DNA of 55,000 nucleotides from Botryococcus braunii. Its lineage: Eukaryota > Chlorophyta > Trebouxiophyceae. Position 1 is the first letter of the stretch, and the number at the start of each line of letters is the position of its first letter. Of the stretch, positions 32,403 through 44,094 are shown one piece after another. The translations under genes and the position numbers were made by a program. The notes under the pieces are model-generated. The model saw only the letters and a list, made by a program, of their open reading frames with translations. It made no database searches and was not told the origin of the DNA. The stretch is taken from positions 221,094 through 276,093 of the forward strand of contig KV908481.1 in the NCBI GenBank assembly GCA_002005505.1, read 5' to 3'.

Positions 32403-35400
32403 TCACAGAAACTTGGCCAGTCCCAGTGAGTTACGATGTCCCAGAAACACTTGTCTAACTAGTGGTTTGGTAAAAATGTCAGCCACATTTCTAGCAGATT
32501 GAATGTACTTGAATTCAACCTGCCCCTTTGCAATAGCTTCACGTGCGAAATGACAGCTAATTGCAATATGCTTTGTGTGTTTGGAGTACACCGGATTCCT
32601 CAGGTGGTTTATACACCCTTGGTTGTCACAATGAATCTTCACTATCCACGGTAACACTCCAATTTCCTCCAGGAAACCTCTCAGCCAATTTGCTTCCTTC
32701 ACAACAGCACTTGCTGCCATGAATTCAGCCTCCACTGTTGAAGTGGCAACAGCAGATTGCTTTTTACTTCCCCACACTACTGCTCCTCCAAACACAGTGA
32801 GGACAAAGCCAGTGGTAGAGAAGCGATGATCCTGATCACCTCCATAGTCGGCATCCACATAGCCTTCTAGCTCTATCTCCCCCCCTCCGAGAGTTAGAAC
32901 CAAATCTCGGGTTCCTTTCAGATACTTCAACACACGGATGGCTTCATTCCAATGTGCTGTGGTGGGAGATATGCGATAACGAGACAATACACCTACTGCC
33001 TGAGCTATATCGGGACGTGTGGTGTTGGCTATATACAGAAGAGACCCTACTAACTCACAGTAACGGTGACCTGGAGGTAGTGGACTGCCAGCACCAATGC
33101 TGTCGCTCCCATCTCTCGGTGCAGGCCTTTGGGACATTACGAAATCTTTTGTCATGGGAGTATCAGGTCCCACTGACTCAAGATCCAAGCCAAATTTCTC
33201 TACAAGTGCATCGATTTTAGGGATGCAACTCAGGGTGATCAGCCCTTTATCTCTATCTCTCATCACTTGACATCCCAAGAAATCCTTCACTTCCCCAAGA
33301 TCATGGATGGTGAATTCTTTCTTGAGAAGTCCCTTCACTCTCTCGATTTCTGACATGCCCTTGGAAACTATCAGAAGATCATCAACATAGATCAGCACAT
33401 AGGACTTTCCTCCATCAGTAGAGCATCTCACATACACTCCCGCATCACTCTTGCACACCTCATACCCCATGACTTCAAGTTTGTCATTCAGGGTTTTGTG
33501 CCAGGCACGTGGAGCCTGCTTCAGGCCATACAACGCCTTTCTCAATCGGCACACAATATTCTTATCACCATTCTCAAAGCCAGGAGGTTGCGTTACATAT
33601 ACTTCCTCCTCGAGCTCACCATTCAGAAAGGCGGTCTTAACGTCCACCTGATGAATTTCACAGCCCTCTCTTGCAGCAACAGCAAGCAGAGCTCTTCTAG
33701 CTCCATAGCTACTAGTAGGAGCAAAGACCTCCATCACATCCACTCCAGGGATTTGTCTGCATCCCTGTGCCACTAATCTGGCCTTGAATCTCACAACATT
33801 GCCATGTGCATCCATTTTCACTGAAAATATCCAGTGAACTGGAATAACCTTATGTCCACGAGGTCTCGGAACATACTCCATGACCTCATGAGTATCTAGA
33901 GAATTTTGCTCTTCCTGCATAGCTGCCTTCCAGTATTCCCACTGGGGAGACATCTGTGCTTCTCTCAAATTAGAGGGAACGTGAATTTTCCCAAATCTGA
34001 CACCTGTGTGCTTTTCCTCTGAATTGCCTGATTTTCTCTCACTTTGTCCAGAACCCACTACTCTTCCACTGACACTCGCTGAGTTACACATCACAGGCTC
34101 TCCAGTAGAAGTAGAATGCTCTCTCATAGCACGCTCTCGCTTGGACTCACACTTGGCTTTGCACAAGTTACTCTGCTCATCCCTCACATCATCCTCCCAT
34201 GCACAGGTACCTCTCGGACAGTCTTTGTAATTTGGAATCCCTTCACATTGTTCAGACTTCCGATTCACCTCCTCAGACACACTCTGACATGCCTGCAAGA
34301 GTTCAGACTCTTCAGGTCTCTCACAAGCAACATCGGGATATGGCAGAGTGTCTGCATACTTCCCCTGATTTATGTGATCCACATGCCTCTCAGACCGACT
34401 GCATGTCACTGTTGGGAGTGACCTCACATCTCTGACATCACTCTCCCAGGCACAGGTACCTCTCAGTGAGCACTTGTAATTTGGTCTGTCTCCACAATGT
34501 CTGTGCTCCTGATTCACCTCCTCCTCTCGTCCCTTACATGGAGTCAAGGATGCAGATCCTGTCTCCCGCTCACAATCATGTTTGGCTGGTGCAGAGAAAG
34601 CATATGATGCTTCCTCTGACCGGTGGCTGCCACCACAGTCCCGTCCAGGAGTGCTCTGACTGGACGGGTTGCCAGAAGAACTCTGCATGGTCACATCTCT
34701 TACATTTCTCTCAGTCACTGAACAAGACCCACCCATACTGCTCAGCTCCCCGGGACCATTTGCAGCTTTGCATGTAGCTGCCCCCCTCACTGCACTCACA
34801 TGCAATTCATGCCCCTCATGTGAATCACCCTCTAGCTGCACTTCCCCTGGTCCCTGTGACAGAGAGTCACATTCAGTCAACCCCTCTCGCTCTCTGCTCT
34901 CTCCCTTCTCCTGTGGCAGCAGGAGGTCTTTGGCGGCAGTGCGTTGTTCGTGTCGTTGAGCCCGGGTCAGGCCATCCAATTGGTGGTTGCGGCAATCAGA
35001 CCTAGTTGGTCTGAGGACCTCCTGGGCTCGCTCCATCTGCGGTCGAAGGTGGGAGTCCTGTCTCACTCCTCTGGCTAAGTCCTGTACTGCCTCCAGGGTT
35101 TGATCCATCTCCACTGGGTCACACAGTCTTCTGGATTCAGGCTCGGGCTCAGCCTCACTGGGGGGTCCTGTGACAGGCTGTGTGGGGAGGTTGCTGGAGG
35201 CTGGCAGGTACTCAGGCTCACTGTGTGGGTCATCAAGATCTGTCTCAAGGCTGATGTTGGTTGTGCCAGGGGAGGTGCCGGGAAAGACTGGGGGAGTGTC
35301 ACTTGCAGAGGGCTCAGGACACAGAAACTCTGTAGACTGTGTTGAGGAAACGCTCATGCCAACCCGAGAGGCTCCCCTGAGGTGCTCCACGAAAACCACA

Positions 35401-37805
35401 TCTCTGCTCTCCTTCCAGATACCCCCTCCCACATAGATCCGATAGGCTTTGGAGGAGGCTGAGTAACCAGTAAGCATCCCTGGCACAGTTTTAGGGGAAA
35501 ACACAGAGCGCTGGACATCAGGAATGTGCACAAAGGCCAAGCAACCCCAGGTACGCAGTGGGGTTACATTTGGTTTGTAGCCAAAAAATAATTCTGATGG
35601 CGTGCGGTCCCTCCCGGTACTGGGACCCATGTTCAGTAGGGTGCATGCAGTTTCCAGGGCCTCCTTCCACAACGTTGGACTGGCAGCTGCAAAAGCCAGA
35701 AGAGTCCTGGTACGTTCCTTGAGGGTGCGATTGGCTCTTTCAGCCGCTCCATTCTGTTGCGGGGTGTAAGGAGCTGAGGTCTCCAATTTAGTCCCCTGGG
35801 ATGCACAAAATTCTTTGAACGTGGCATTCAGAAATTCAGTTCCACGGTCACACCGGACACACTTCACTTTGGTTTTCTTCTGGGTCTGCCAGTATAGAAT
35901 GAGGTCCCTCACAGCAGCACTGATGGCATCTTTGGACTTCACAGGCAGGACCGCCTTTAACTGAGATGACTCATCCAAAGCAGTCACCCAGTAACGTTCA
36001 CCAGTTACTGCAGCAGGAAAAATGGGGCCCACAGTGTCAATATGTACTCTGTCAAGTGGTTCAACAGCTGGTCTACTGCTTATTCCAAATGGAGGCCGAG
36101 ACGTCTTTCCCTCAATACATGCTTCACAGTAGACTGGACAATTGGAGCAGGGACATAGGGATGTATCAAGTCCCGAGACCAGGTCCTCATTGGTTAGGCG
36201 CTGCATCCATGTTTCACCTGGATGTCCCATTCTGCTATGCCAGAGGTATCGTCTGGCACAGTTGTGTGAGTTTTGGGTGGGGGTTTTGGACTTCACAGCA
36301 GCTGAAATTCTTCTGTGGTTAACACTGGGACTCAGAGCTACAACTTGATGAATATAAAATAGCCCTTTCTCTGCACTGATCCGAGACCTCCAGCTGTTTG
36401 GACCACAGACTTCAGTGAACGCTCCAACATCATCTGTGCGAAAGACTGCCCCATCCCGCAATGCTGCAGATACTGACAGTATGTTTGAGGTTGCAGAAGG
36501 AACACACTGAACATGATGTATCCACAGGGGAACTCCCACTCGACTGAGGATGCAGACAGAGCCTGATGCTACAATTCCTCCAGTGGCATCTGAAGTGGCC
36601 AGATGTAATGGGATGGGTTTGGCATGCACAGTTGGATTATGTAGTAGGGTCACATCATTCACCAGATGTACAGATGCTCCACTGTCCACCAGCCAGGATT
36701 GCAGAGACGAATTTCTGACAGGAGTCTTCAGGATGTTGAGGGAAATTATGTATGGCATACCTCCAGGTGGTGGAGGTGGGGGAGCTGGGGGTTGGAACCA
36801 TGCCGGAAAGGCATCCAGTCCAGGGTGCGCCAGCTGGGCTGCAGGAGGGTGTGGGCCACCCATATGTGGAGGTCCCTGTGGCCACATTCCCTGCAATTGT
36901 TGGACCGCTGCCACTACGTTCCGTTGGGTCTCCTCGTCCCGCTTCCTCTTTCGACAGTCCCTCCAGTAATGCCCCTTCTTATTGCAGTAGTTGCAGATGC
37001 CCTTAGTCTCGGACTTGGCCTCAGAGACAGTTGGTTGGGCCTGCTGATGGACTGCACTGGCAGCTGGTGGGGTATTGGCTCCACTGGAGCCTTGTCCAAG
37101 AGCCAAAACCCTTGGTTGGCGAGGAGCATATTCATCAAAACCCACTGCAGCTGCTGTGTTGCGCAGAAGTCCAGCCAGCTTCTCCAGGGGTTGTGCTGCA
37201 GCAGTTGTGATCATTCCTGGCTCTTTAGCTGCATCAGGCAAGCCCTGCACAATCTGGGTTGCAACGTGTGCATCCAGTAGAGCATGGTTGTTCCTGTCAA
37301 GGCATGCCTTCAGGTTGATCATTCTGTTGACATATTGCGAAATCGTCTCGTCATGTTTCATTCCCTGGCTCATTTCTTGGAGCCAATCTGCATTGGCCTC
37401 GATATTATATCCACCAATAAACTTTCTGCAGATGAACTCATATGCATCATAAGCAGAGGGCAGATTAGACAGAGGTCCCAGCCATTCCTCTGGGACTGAC
37501 TCATAAATCAGTAACATTGCGGCTGCGTCATGTGCTGTACCAGGCATAGCCTCCAGGATGGCAGGCAAAGACCCTTTTGACTCATTTGCTGCCAAAAATG
37601 CATTCTTCCAAACAATAATATTTGTCCCCCGTTCCTTCAGTTTTATGTGTACCTTGACATTTGTTGGGATAATCTTGGGCAGCTCATCTCCGCTGCCTCT
37701 TGAGGTGCTGGGAGTACACGGTTCTCTGATGGGTGTGGATGAGGCTGGTTCACTGCTTGACGTTGATGCTCCACTAGCTGATGATCCTTTCTTCTTGGAA
37801 GTCAT
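32403..37805 (-). CDS. copia gag-pol polyprotein (1,800 aa)
   Basis: Single ORF encoding all copia activities. Gag-like region about 40-230; zinc knuckle CNYCNKKGHYWRDC at 271-284; aspartic protease motif WLVDSGASVH with D374; GAG-pre-integrase LWHSRMGHPG near 521-530 and a Cys/His-rich segment to 563; integrase catalytic D590 (HIDTVGP), D653 (RCDRGTEF) and E689 (QQNGAAERANRT); reverse transcriptase from about 1317 with YVDD at 1473-1476; RNase H with YVDADYGG at about 1649 and CDNQG near 1732. No stop or frameshift. At 1,800 residues it is several hundred longer than usual copia polyproteins. The excess is a linker of roughly 430 residues (about 855-1290) between integrase and RT, with duplicated Cys-containing units. 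Confidence 0.97.
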   Translation of the reverse strand: MTSKKKGSSASGASTSSSEPASSTPIREPCTPSTSRGSGDELPKIIPTNVKVHIKLKERGTNIIVWKNAFLAANESKGSLPAILEAMPGTAHDAAAMLLIYESVPEEWLGPLSNLPSAYDAYEFICRKFIGGYNIEANADWLQEMSQGMKHDETISQYVNRMINLKACLDRNNHALLDAHVATQIVQGLPDAAKEPGMITTAAAQPLEKLAGLLRNTAAAVGFDEYAPRQPRVLALGQGSSGANTPPAASAVHQQAQPTVSEAKSETKGICNYCNKKGHYWRDCRKRKRDEETQRNVVAAVQQLQGMWPQGPPHMGGPHPPAAQLAHPGLDAFPAWFQPPAPPPPPPGGMPYIISLNILKTPVRNSSLQSWLVDSGASVHLVNDVTLLHNPTVHAKPIPLHLATSDATGGIVASGSVCILSRVGVPLWIHHVQCVPSATSNILSVSAALRDGAVFRTDDVGAFTEVCGPNSWRSRISAEKGLFYIHQVVALSPSVNHRRISAAVKSKTPTQNSHNCARRYLWHSRMGHPGETWMQRLTNEDLVSGLDTSLCPCSNCPVYCEACIEGKTSRPPFGISSRPAVEPLDRVHIDTVGPIFPAAVTGERYWVTALDESSQLKAVLPVKSKDAISAAVRDLILYWQTQKKTKVKCVRCDRGTEFLNATFKEFCASQGTKLETSAPYTPQQNGAAERANRTLKERTRTLLAFAAASPTLWKEALETACTLLNMGPSTGRDRTPSELFFGYKPNVTPLRTWGCLAFVHIPDVQRSVFSPKTVPGMLTGYSASSKAYRIYVGGGIWKESRDVVFVEHLRGASRVGMSVSSTQSTEFLCPEPSASDTPPVFPGTSPGTTNISLETDLDDPHSEPEYLPASSNLPTQPVTGPPSEAEPEPESRRLCDPVEMDQTLEAVQDLARGVRQDSHLRPQMERAQEVLRPTRSDCRNHQLDGLTRAQRHEQRTAAKDLLLPQEKGESREREGLTECDSLSQGPGEVQLEGDSHEGHELHVSAVRGAATCKAANGPGELSSMGGSCSVTERNVRDVTMQSSSGNPSSQSTPGRDCGGSHRSEEASYAFSAPAKHDCERETGSASLTPCKGREEEVNQEHRHCGDRPNYKCSLRGTCAWESDVRDVRSLPTVTCSRSERHVDHINQGKYADTLPYPDVACERPEESELLQACQSVSEEVNRKSEQCEGIPNYKDCPRGTCAWEDDVRDEQSNLCKAKCESKRERAMREHSTSTGEPVMCNSASVSGRVVGSGQSERKSGNSEEKHTGVRFGKIHVPSNLREAQMSPQWEYWKAAMQEEQNSLDTHEVMEYVPRPRGHKVIPVHWIFSVKMDAHGNVVRFKARLVAQGCRQIPGVDVMEVFAPTSSYGARRALLAVAAREGCEIHQVDVKTAFLNGELEEEVYVTQPPGFENGDKNIVCRLRKALYGLKQAPRAWHKTLNDKLEVMGYEVCKSDAGVYVRCSTDGGKSYVLIYVDDLLIVSKGMSEIERVKGLLKKEFTIHDLGEVKDFLGCQVMRDRDKGLITLSCIPKIDALVEKFGLDLESVGPDTPMTKDFVMSQRPAPRDGSDSIGAGSPLPPGHRYCELVGSLLYIANTTRPDIAQAVGVLSRYRISPTTAHWNEAIRVLKYLKGTRDLVLTLGGGEIELEGYVDADYGGDQDHRFSTTGFVLTVFGGAVVWGSKKQSAVATSTVEAEFMAASAVVKEANWLRGFLEEIGVLPWIVKIHCDNQGCINHLRNPVYSKHTKHIAISCHFAREAIAKGQVEFKYIQSARNVADIFTKPLVRQVFLGHRNSLGLAKFL

Positions 37806-38121
37806 AATTCCCCAGTTGTCTTATAACTCCAGTACTCGCAAGGTAGCAGCAAGATCTTACTTCTGAACCAGGTGGGTTGAGCTAACGGACAGCCAACGTG
37901 AAGGTGAAAGATGTAGTCTTTGACGATAAAGGCTCTCTCGTCCGGATTGCGGTCTCCACGTTGTCCTCCTTCTCTGATTAGTTCGTTGTATGACGGAGGT
38001 CCTGATCTCAAGCGCGCTGGAACGTTGAGGTTGGTGGTCTTCCTGGCTGTTTGCTTTGTCCGCTTCTTCGCCATTCACAGTCTAGTGAGCTCCGATTTAG
38101 GCGCCACCCACTCTCAGCATC

Positions 38122-38142
38122 CGAGCCCGTGGGCCCATAACC
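38122..38142 (-). other. candidate primer-binding site of the copia element
   Basis: The bases just inside the 5' LTR read, on the minus strand, GGTTATGGGCCCACGGGCTC. A TGG triplet, as expected opposite a tRNA CCA end, starts a few bases in. It does not match the initiator-Met primer used by many plant copia elements. The tRNA primer is not identified. Confidence 0.4.
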
Positions 38143-38833
38143 TGAAATATTCTGGGCTTGGCGTATCCTGCATGGTGGCGGCACGGAGGGTGTTAGACGA
38201 TGTCCTCCTACTTGTGCGTTGTTAAGTAGGCACGGACATATACAAGTCAAGGACTGGTTAGCAACTGATTGATAGACACCCGGAGTGCCACTATAGTTCC
38301 AACCAAGTGTTACAATATCTCTCATCTCTCCTAACAAGGTGACGCAGTTCAAACACGCCTAACCTGCTCTCACCCAGGTCGTGTTCATTACTTTGTCCGA
38401 TGAGCTAAACTCAACTCTATATGTCTAACATGTTCTAACAATGTTCATCTGAGTGCTAAATCCAGGAATACAATAAGGATTAAGTCACCTGCATGGTGGC
38501 GGCACGGAGGGTGTTAGACGATGTCCTCCTACTTGTGCGTTGTTAAGTAGGCACGGACATATACAAGTCAAGGACTGGTTAGCAACTGATTGATAGACAC
38601 CCGGAGTGCCACTATAGTTCCAACCAAGTGCCTTCCCTATCCGTGCTTGCCCCATATGCCTCCTTTCTACAAACGTGTCTGTAACTTGCGTTATGATAGT
38701 CTTCGTTCAAATGCATGTATTGCCTGGCAGAACTCAGGGTTCTGCCTCTCTTTCCTAATTGGTATTGTCTTCATACGGAGACTTGCCATTATTACTCCTC
38801 TGAGGGAAAGGCATAAAATTAATTAACACAACA
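38143..38833 (-). repeat. 5' LTR of the copia element
   Basis: 691 bp, TG...CA. It should hold the promoter and transcript start for the minus-strand element. It contains an internal direct duplication of about 143 bp (starting with CTGCATGGTGGCGGCACGG), also present in the other LTR, so the duplication predates this insertion. Confidence 0.96.
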
Positions 38834-38838
38834 TAAAC

Positions 38839-40980
38839 CTCCTACGTAGCTCATATACTTTGTTTGGGTGGTGAAGTTTTGCTCGAAGCAGGTATAATAA
38901 CGTTGTCAATCGGAATCACCCTTTAAGTGTCCGGTATTCATCCCGGCACTGTTAAGCGGGAGCCGGATCGGCTCTATTGATCCGCTCCGCTCGGCACTAC
39001 AGTGGGTGCCGCCTCCCTGCGACCCTGTCCCGCATATTTCTCAGCATCCAACAGCAATTGGAAGTGCGCCTCAGGAGTCAAGCTTGCTGCTCAAGAGGCG
39101 AGCGTGCACGTGCTTCTCAAGAGGCATTTTCATTAGCTGCCTGAGTGGCACGTGTGCTACATGAGGGTCACGTGTGGCTCAGAAGTCAGGTGCTCCTCAA
39201 GAGTTACAGTGCTGCAAGAGTCCTTTCCTCCACCTCCCTACTGTTTTTCCTTTCTTTGGGTGGGGTGGGAGGGAGATCAAAGTGTAAATGCATATGCACA
39301 CGCTCTTGCTTCACAGGGTGCTTTGCTCCCTGTGCACACGCCACGTGCGGTGTGCATGCACTTGGATATGCACATTGACATTCTTCCTTCCGTGCCTTTT
39401 TGCTAACATGTACATCCCAAATTTTGGGTTAAACCCTTCCCATTTCACTTTTCGTACACCCAATTTCCACCACTCATCATATCACGGGGTTTTGTAATCC
39501 ACGCGGATAGCCCAACGAACACACCTTTCATACACCGCTTACTGCTGTAGGCAGGGGGCGTAAATGTATCTTGATTTCTAAACTGTACAGTAGGTTGTAC
39601 CGGGACTTGTTGCACTCCCCCTGTACGAAAAAAGTGTGGCTATTCATCCCTGCGATAAAGAAGGTACATTAAGGGTGCCCCGCATTTAGGTGACCCGGTG
39701 ACTGTACATTCCAAATAGGAACCAAAGAATAGGAAGTGATGGATTTCATTTTTACCTTGAATATGAATCAAAGAATTGATCTTACGTGTTTTGATGTAAG
39801 GTGCATGGTGAGCTCTTTCTTTCAGAAAGGCAACTGGATGGGAAGTATTGAGCACTACGGGTGCCATGTAAACTTGCCCTGGGTTGCATTATGTCCTGCC
39901 AGCAGCTTGCACAGCCCCCCCTACTGCAGTCATCACCAGAGCAATTGAATGCGGATCCTATCCCACAGTAGTCAGAGGCTGGGCTCATCGGCCCAGGGGC
40001 GGACAAGGTGCGTTGTCCTGATCTCGGCCTACTGTTCAGGAGGACGCCTTGCCCATAACCTTAACAATCTATTCTTACATAAACAAGTGTGGCAGTTCCC
40101 TGAGGCAGTTTTATCTTTTAATTTGAAGTTCCAGTAATGCCATGAGCGCGTGAGAAATAAAAATTTAATTGTATACTTGCACACAAATTTAAGTGTAAAC
40201 TTCAAAGTGTATAGTTGGCATAGGAGATTCGATGTGTACATGTATTGCAGGTTTCCCTCAGCAGTATGCAACTGCAATGCTAGAGAACGCTTTTTCCCTT
40301 GAGAAGTGGTACTTCTGCCCCTTCTCCAATCTGTGAAGGAGATTGCGTGGTAGTTAAGAACTTTTGTTAATGTTGTATGTGGTTGTATGAGTGTACAGCG
40401 CACGGTCTGCCACCAACACAATCTTGGACGTCCGTTGTCGACATTGCAGAGCCACAGCCACATAAGCAGGCTTGCACAAGGCACGCATACAAACAATTTT
40501 AGTAGAAACGGCTTGTCAGAGTGCCAGGCATTACCTCTTGAAAAAAGGGGGGGGGGGTTGCTGGACTCCTATCATGCTCGAGACTTTCAACAAAGGTGGT
40601 GTTACAGCCACTTGTGCATGAACCCAAACCTGTTTGAGAGGTCCAACTGCAGTGAACGGTGACGGCGGCCGACAGGGCTACACCCATGTTGGTCAAGTAT
40701 AACACCAACGTCTGCATCGAACTCAATCCCGCTTGGACTCAACCAAGGACAAAGGACCTTGGTCCAAGGTAGGGTTTCAGACACGTGCGAATGAATGTCA
40801 AACCCTGCTAGCCCCAGCAGGTCAACTCCAATGCACTTCCTAGCACTCGCCTATCTCCAAGGGGGGGGGGGGGGGATTGGAGAACCAACGACATAGAACA
40901 GGACGCTAGGACTTCGAGAAATTCTTCTCCTATTAAATTCTTGTGCATATGCACGCTGATGCGAGGTGACTGCTTACATC
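38839..40980. other. right flank of the copia element, no gene recognised
   Basis: Contains weak CTCAAGAGG/CACGTG repeats at 39070-39210 and otherwise unassigned sequence with short frames. Confidence 0.5.
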
Positions 40981-42620
40981 CACATGGTCCCCATGTGGGG
41001 ACCATGTGCACTTGCTGGCTCATAAGTAAAGACGCCCAGACTAGGAGTCCCTACACATCCGGATGGTCCCCATGTCGCTTGCTCAGGGATCTACATAGAC
41101 ATATACATTCGGTTGGTCCCCACCGGCCTCCGAGTCTACATACATCCGAATGGCCCCCACTCCGTGCTTAATTAAGCTCATAAGCTTCCTACTCTAGAGC
41201 TGCCCTATGTCCTACATTCACGCACGCACGACCTGATAGTCCAGAACACTCACTAGTGCGATGGGGTTTGCACCGCCCACACCCATCGTACAGCCACAGC
41301 GAATGGCAGGCCTCCCTCAAGATACTATCAATATAGTTATGGATAAACAGGAATAAACTTAAAGGACTCAAGATACTATCAATATATAATGATAAACCGG
41401 AATAAACTAATGTATCAATGCAAGGACGCATCGACCTTCTCGTTGCAATTGCTACATTATGTAAAACGGTTAAATGTGAACATCCACACCCCCGGGGGGC
41501 GGGGCCCCGCTGGGCTGTCAGGCAAGTCGCTGCCTGCCCCCTTCCACCTGCAAACACCACTTGGAAGCTCTTCACGCATATATGCTCGTCACAACTTTGG
41601 GACTTAAAATTATTATAAGCCTTAATTAAGTACTTTCTGTCGCTCAAATTTCGTTACTGCCAAGCTTCCGAACTCGACCCTCTGTTGGGGCGCTGTGCTA
41701 ACAACTTTTTATCTGTGACCTCCCGAACGCCAAGCCTGGCCCACAGTGCCGCACATCAACATGATTCAACAAGTAACGACCTATGAAGTCGAGCAAAAGT
41801 ACCATCACGTGGCCCACTCCCCGGGGGATGGGCTTTTGGGGCCCCAAAAGCCACCAACACGATGATGTGCCCTTCAAAAAGCAACAGCTGTCCCTCGGGC
41901 TCTTGTCTGTGCACCTCGGCCTCTCACCTCGGTCTCTTGTCTATGTACCTCGGTCCCTCCTGTGCCGTAGGCTCTCGTCTATGCACCTCAGTCGCTCGTC
42001 TGTGCACCTGTCTGGCTGTGAAGAAGAAGGGCTTGGAACCTCAAAAGCCAAGAACGGCCTCGAGACCCAACAATACACGACCCACTTTACTCTTTGTTTC
42101 TATTAGGCGACCCAACTTTTTACTTTGTTTATAATAGGCGACCCACTTTATACTTCGTTTCTAACAGGCGCCCTGGACACCCAAAAACGCCCTTCCAAGG
42201 CGGATCCTCAGGAAAAATCAGCGCACTCCTGTCACGAAGACCCTGCACCCTCGAGATATGCTGCTGTGGCAAGCCACTACTCAAAAAACCTCAGCAGAAT
42301 GTAAAAACTCTCTCCCTCCCATCGCCGGCAGAGCCATACCGGGACGTGACTTCTCCCTCACAACACCCACACGTTGTTCCATGGAGGAACGGCACCGGTT
42401 CAAGAGTCTCCCATGGACCCCGCAGGGTCTCCCATAGGGGCCTAAACCGGCCCAGTAGTCTCAACGCATCGGCAGGGTCCCCAATGGGGAGCTGCACCGG
42501 CCAAATAGTCACAAAACGCCCACTGGGATTCAGCTGGTGACTGACATGTGTCAGTTTTCCCTTAAGAGCGCCCACGGGGTGTCCCATGGAGGGACTGAGC
42601 CTATCCAATCCTGGCTTTGG
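40981..42620. repeat. cluster of short minisatellites and one palindrome
   Basis: ATGGTCCCCA units (40981-41160, including a CACATGGTCCCC hairpin), CACCTCGGTCTCTTGTCT units (41890-42010), ATAGGCGACCCACTTT units (42090-42170) and CCCATGG/CACCGG units (42360-42600). A perfect 22-bp palindrome lies at 41831-41852 (half-site GGCTTTTGGGG). No gene. Confidence 0.7.
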
Positions 42621-43289
42621 GAACGCCTTCTTCTTCCGCAACCAGCTTCATAACGCTCTTCATGTTGACACATGGCTGCGAAGACCCTCAGTCGGGATCC
42701 CACCTCGAATCCAGAGAGACGCTGTGTGCACCTATATCCAGAGCTTGGTGGCATAAGTCAGGGGTGCCACACCCATCTGGGCCATCAATCCCCCAGGTGG
42801 GAGTGGGAATCCCCACCACTTCCCAAGCCCCAGGTGGTGCGATTAAATGATCTCTATGCCGTTAGGTGGGGCACAACTTTCAGCCCGAGATGACGAAAAA
42901 CTCTACTCAAATGAGAAACTTCAGTTTAGCATGGCTTTCCTAAGATGCAGGCAGCTGCTGGACTGCTGGAACCAAGCAGGCTTCTCAAGAGAGTCTTGGA
43001 GAAGGCAATGCGGATCCACATGATGGATACGAATAAGTCTTCCGAAGTGATATGTGGAGCAAACAAAGGTCATCTACAGGCCCTTTTCGATGACTCTCTT
43101 GGCAGAAAGCCTCTATTCTGAATGCGCGTGCTTTAGCAGTCTTCTTACCCCCTAAAAAATCCGTGTTCCCTTCAAAAGATGAGATTGCGACCTTTACACC
43201 TGAAAAGCTGCAGTGGCCTTGTCGAAAGTTGAAAGGTTGCAACCCAGAGAGATGAAAGCTGTAGTGGCAACCATGTGCTGCGAAAGTGC

Positions 43290-43710
43290 ATTTTGTCTCG
43301 GCCCGAGGTAACCAGCAACAGGCTCCCCTGGTATCTTGGGGCATCGGTAACAGATAACAGCTCCCCTGGTTATCGTGGGGTCCGGTGTAACGCGTAACGG
43401 CTCCCCCTGGTTATCTTGGGGCATGGGCAACAGATAACAGCCCCCCCTGGTTATCCTGGGGACTGGTGAACTGCGTAATGGCTCCCCCTGGTTATCGTGA
43501 GGCATGGGTAACAGACAACAGCTCCCCCTGGTTATCCTGGGGACTGGTGTACTGCATAACGGCTCCCCCTGGTTATATTAGGGCAGAGGTAATAGATAAC
43601 AGCTCCCCCTGGTTATCCTGGGCCAGGATTTTCGCGTAACAGCTCCCCCTTTATTCTGGGGCCGAGGTCACACATAACAGCTCCCCCCACTGTACCTGGG
43701 GCAGCGATAA
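43290..43710. repeat. about 40-bp minisatellite, around ten units
   Basis: TAACAGCTCCCCCTGGTTATC followed by (C/G/T)TGGGG units, diverged. Confidence 0.9.
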
Positions 43711-44094
43711 CATGCAAGTGCTCCTGCATGGAAAACCTGAGGCAGTAGTAACGGGGAAGCGAACATGAGGCACCAGCAAAAAGGACCCGGGGATGCAGGG
43801 CTTGAACGATAACTTCCCCACCTGCAAGGGGAGAGCATGTCACAGCAGAGTCATGCCCGCCATCCCAGCCTGGCAAACTGAGCTACCTCCATCGATGGCG
43901 CTTTGCCAGTTGAGTCGAGAAGAGCCCATGGACAGTTGGGTGGACAACAGGAATCCAAAGGCTGAGGAGCCTTTACAAACCCCCAAAAGGCCATTCCAAC
44001 ACCGTTTCGCCCTCGACGCCAAGGAAACGCCTATCCTGTAACACACGCTCTGTGATATCCAACTCGTCGCTCTGAAAAAATCAAGGATGAGGGT

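Larger units (their letters stand above)
31694..38833 (-). mobile_element. complete Ty1/copia LTR retrotransposon (7,140 bp)
   Basis: Two 691-bp direct LTRs (31694-32384 and 38143-38833) begin TG and end CA and look identical by eye. The flanks carry the same 5 bp, TAAAC, at 31689-31693 and 38834-38838, the target-site duplication made at integration. Between the LTRs lies one uninterrupted gag-pol ORF on the minus strand, so the right LTR is the 5' LTR. The domain order protease-integrase-RT-RNase H marks Ty1/copia rather than gypsy. Identical LTRs, a clean TSD and an intact ORF imply a recent insertion and possible activity. It lies between a palindrome-rich remnant zone on the left and a gene-poor minisatellite region on the right. 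Confidence 0.98.

Noticed and set aside
36655..37280. Plus-strand frames of up to 200 residues inside the copia element
   Set aside because: Antisense shadows of the gag-pol ORF without domain similarity.
41190..41647. 152-residue minus-strand frame
   Set aside because: No domain, includes short repeats (AAGATACTATCAATATA twice); treated as chance.
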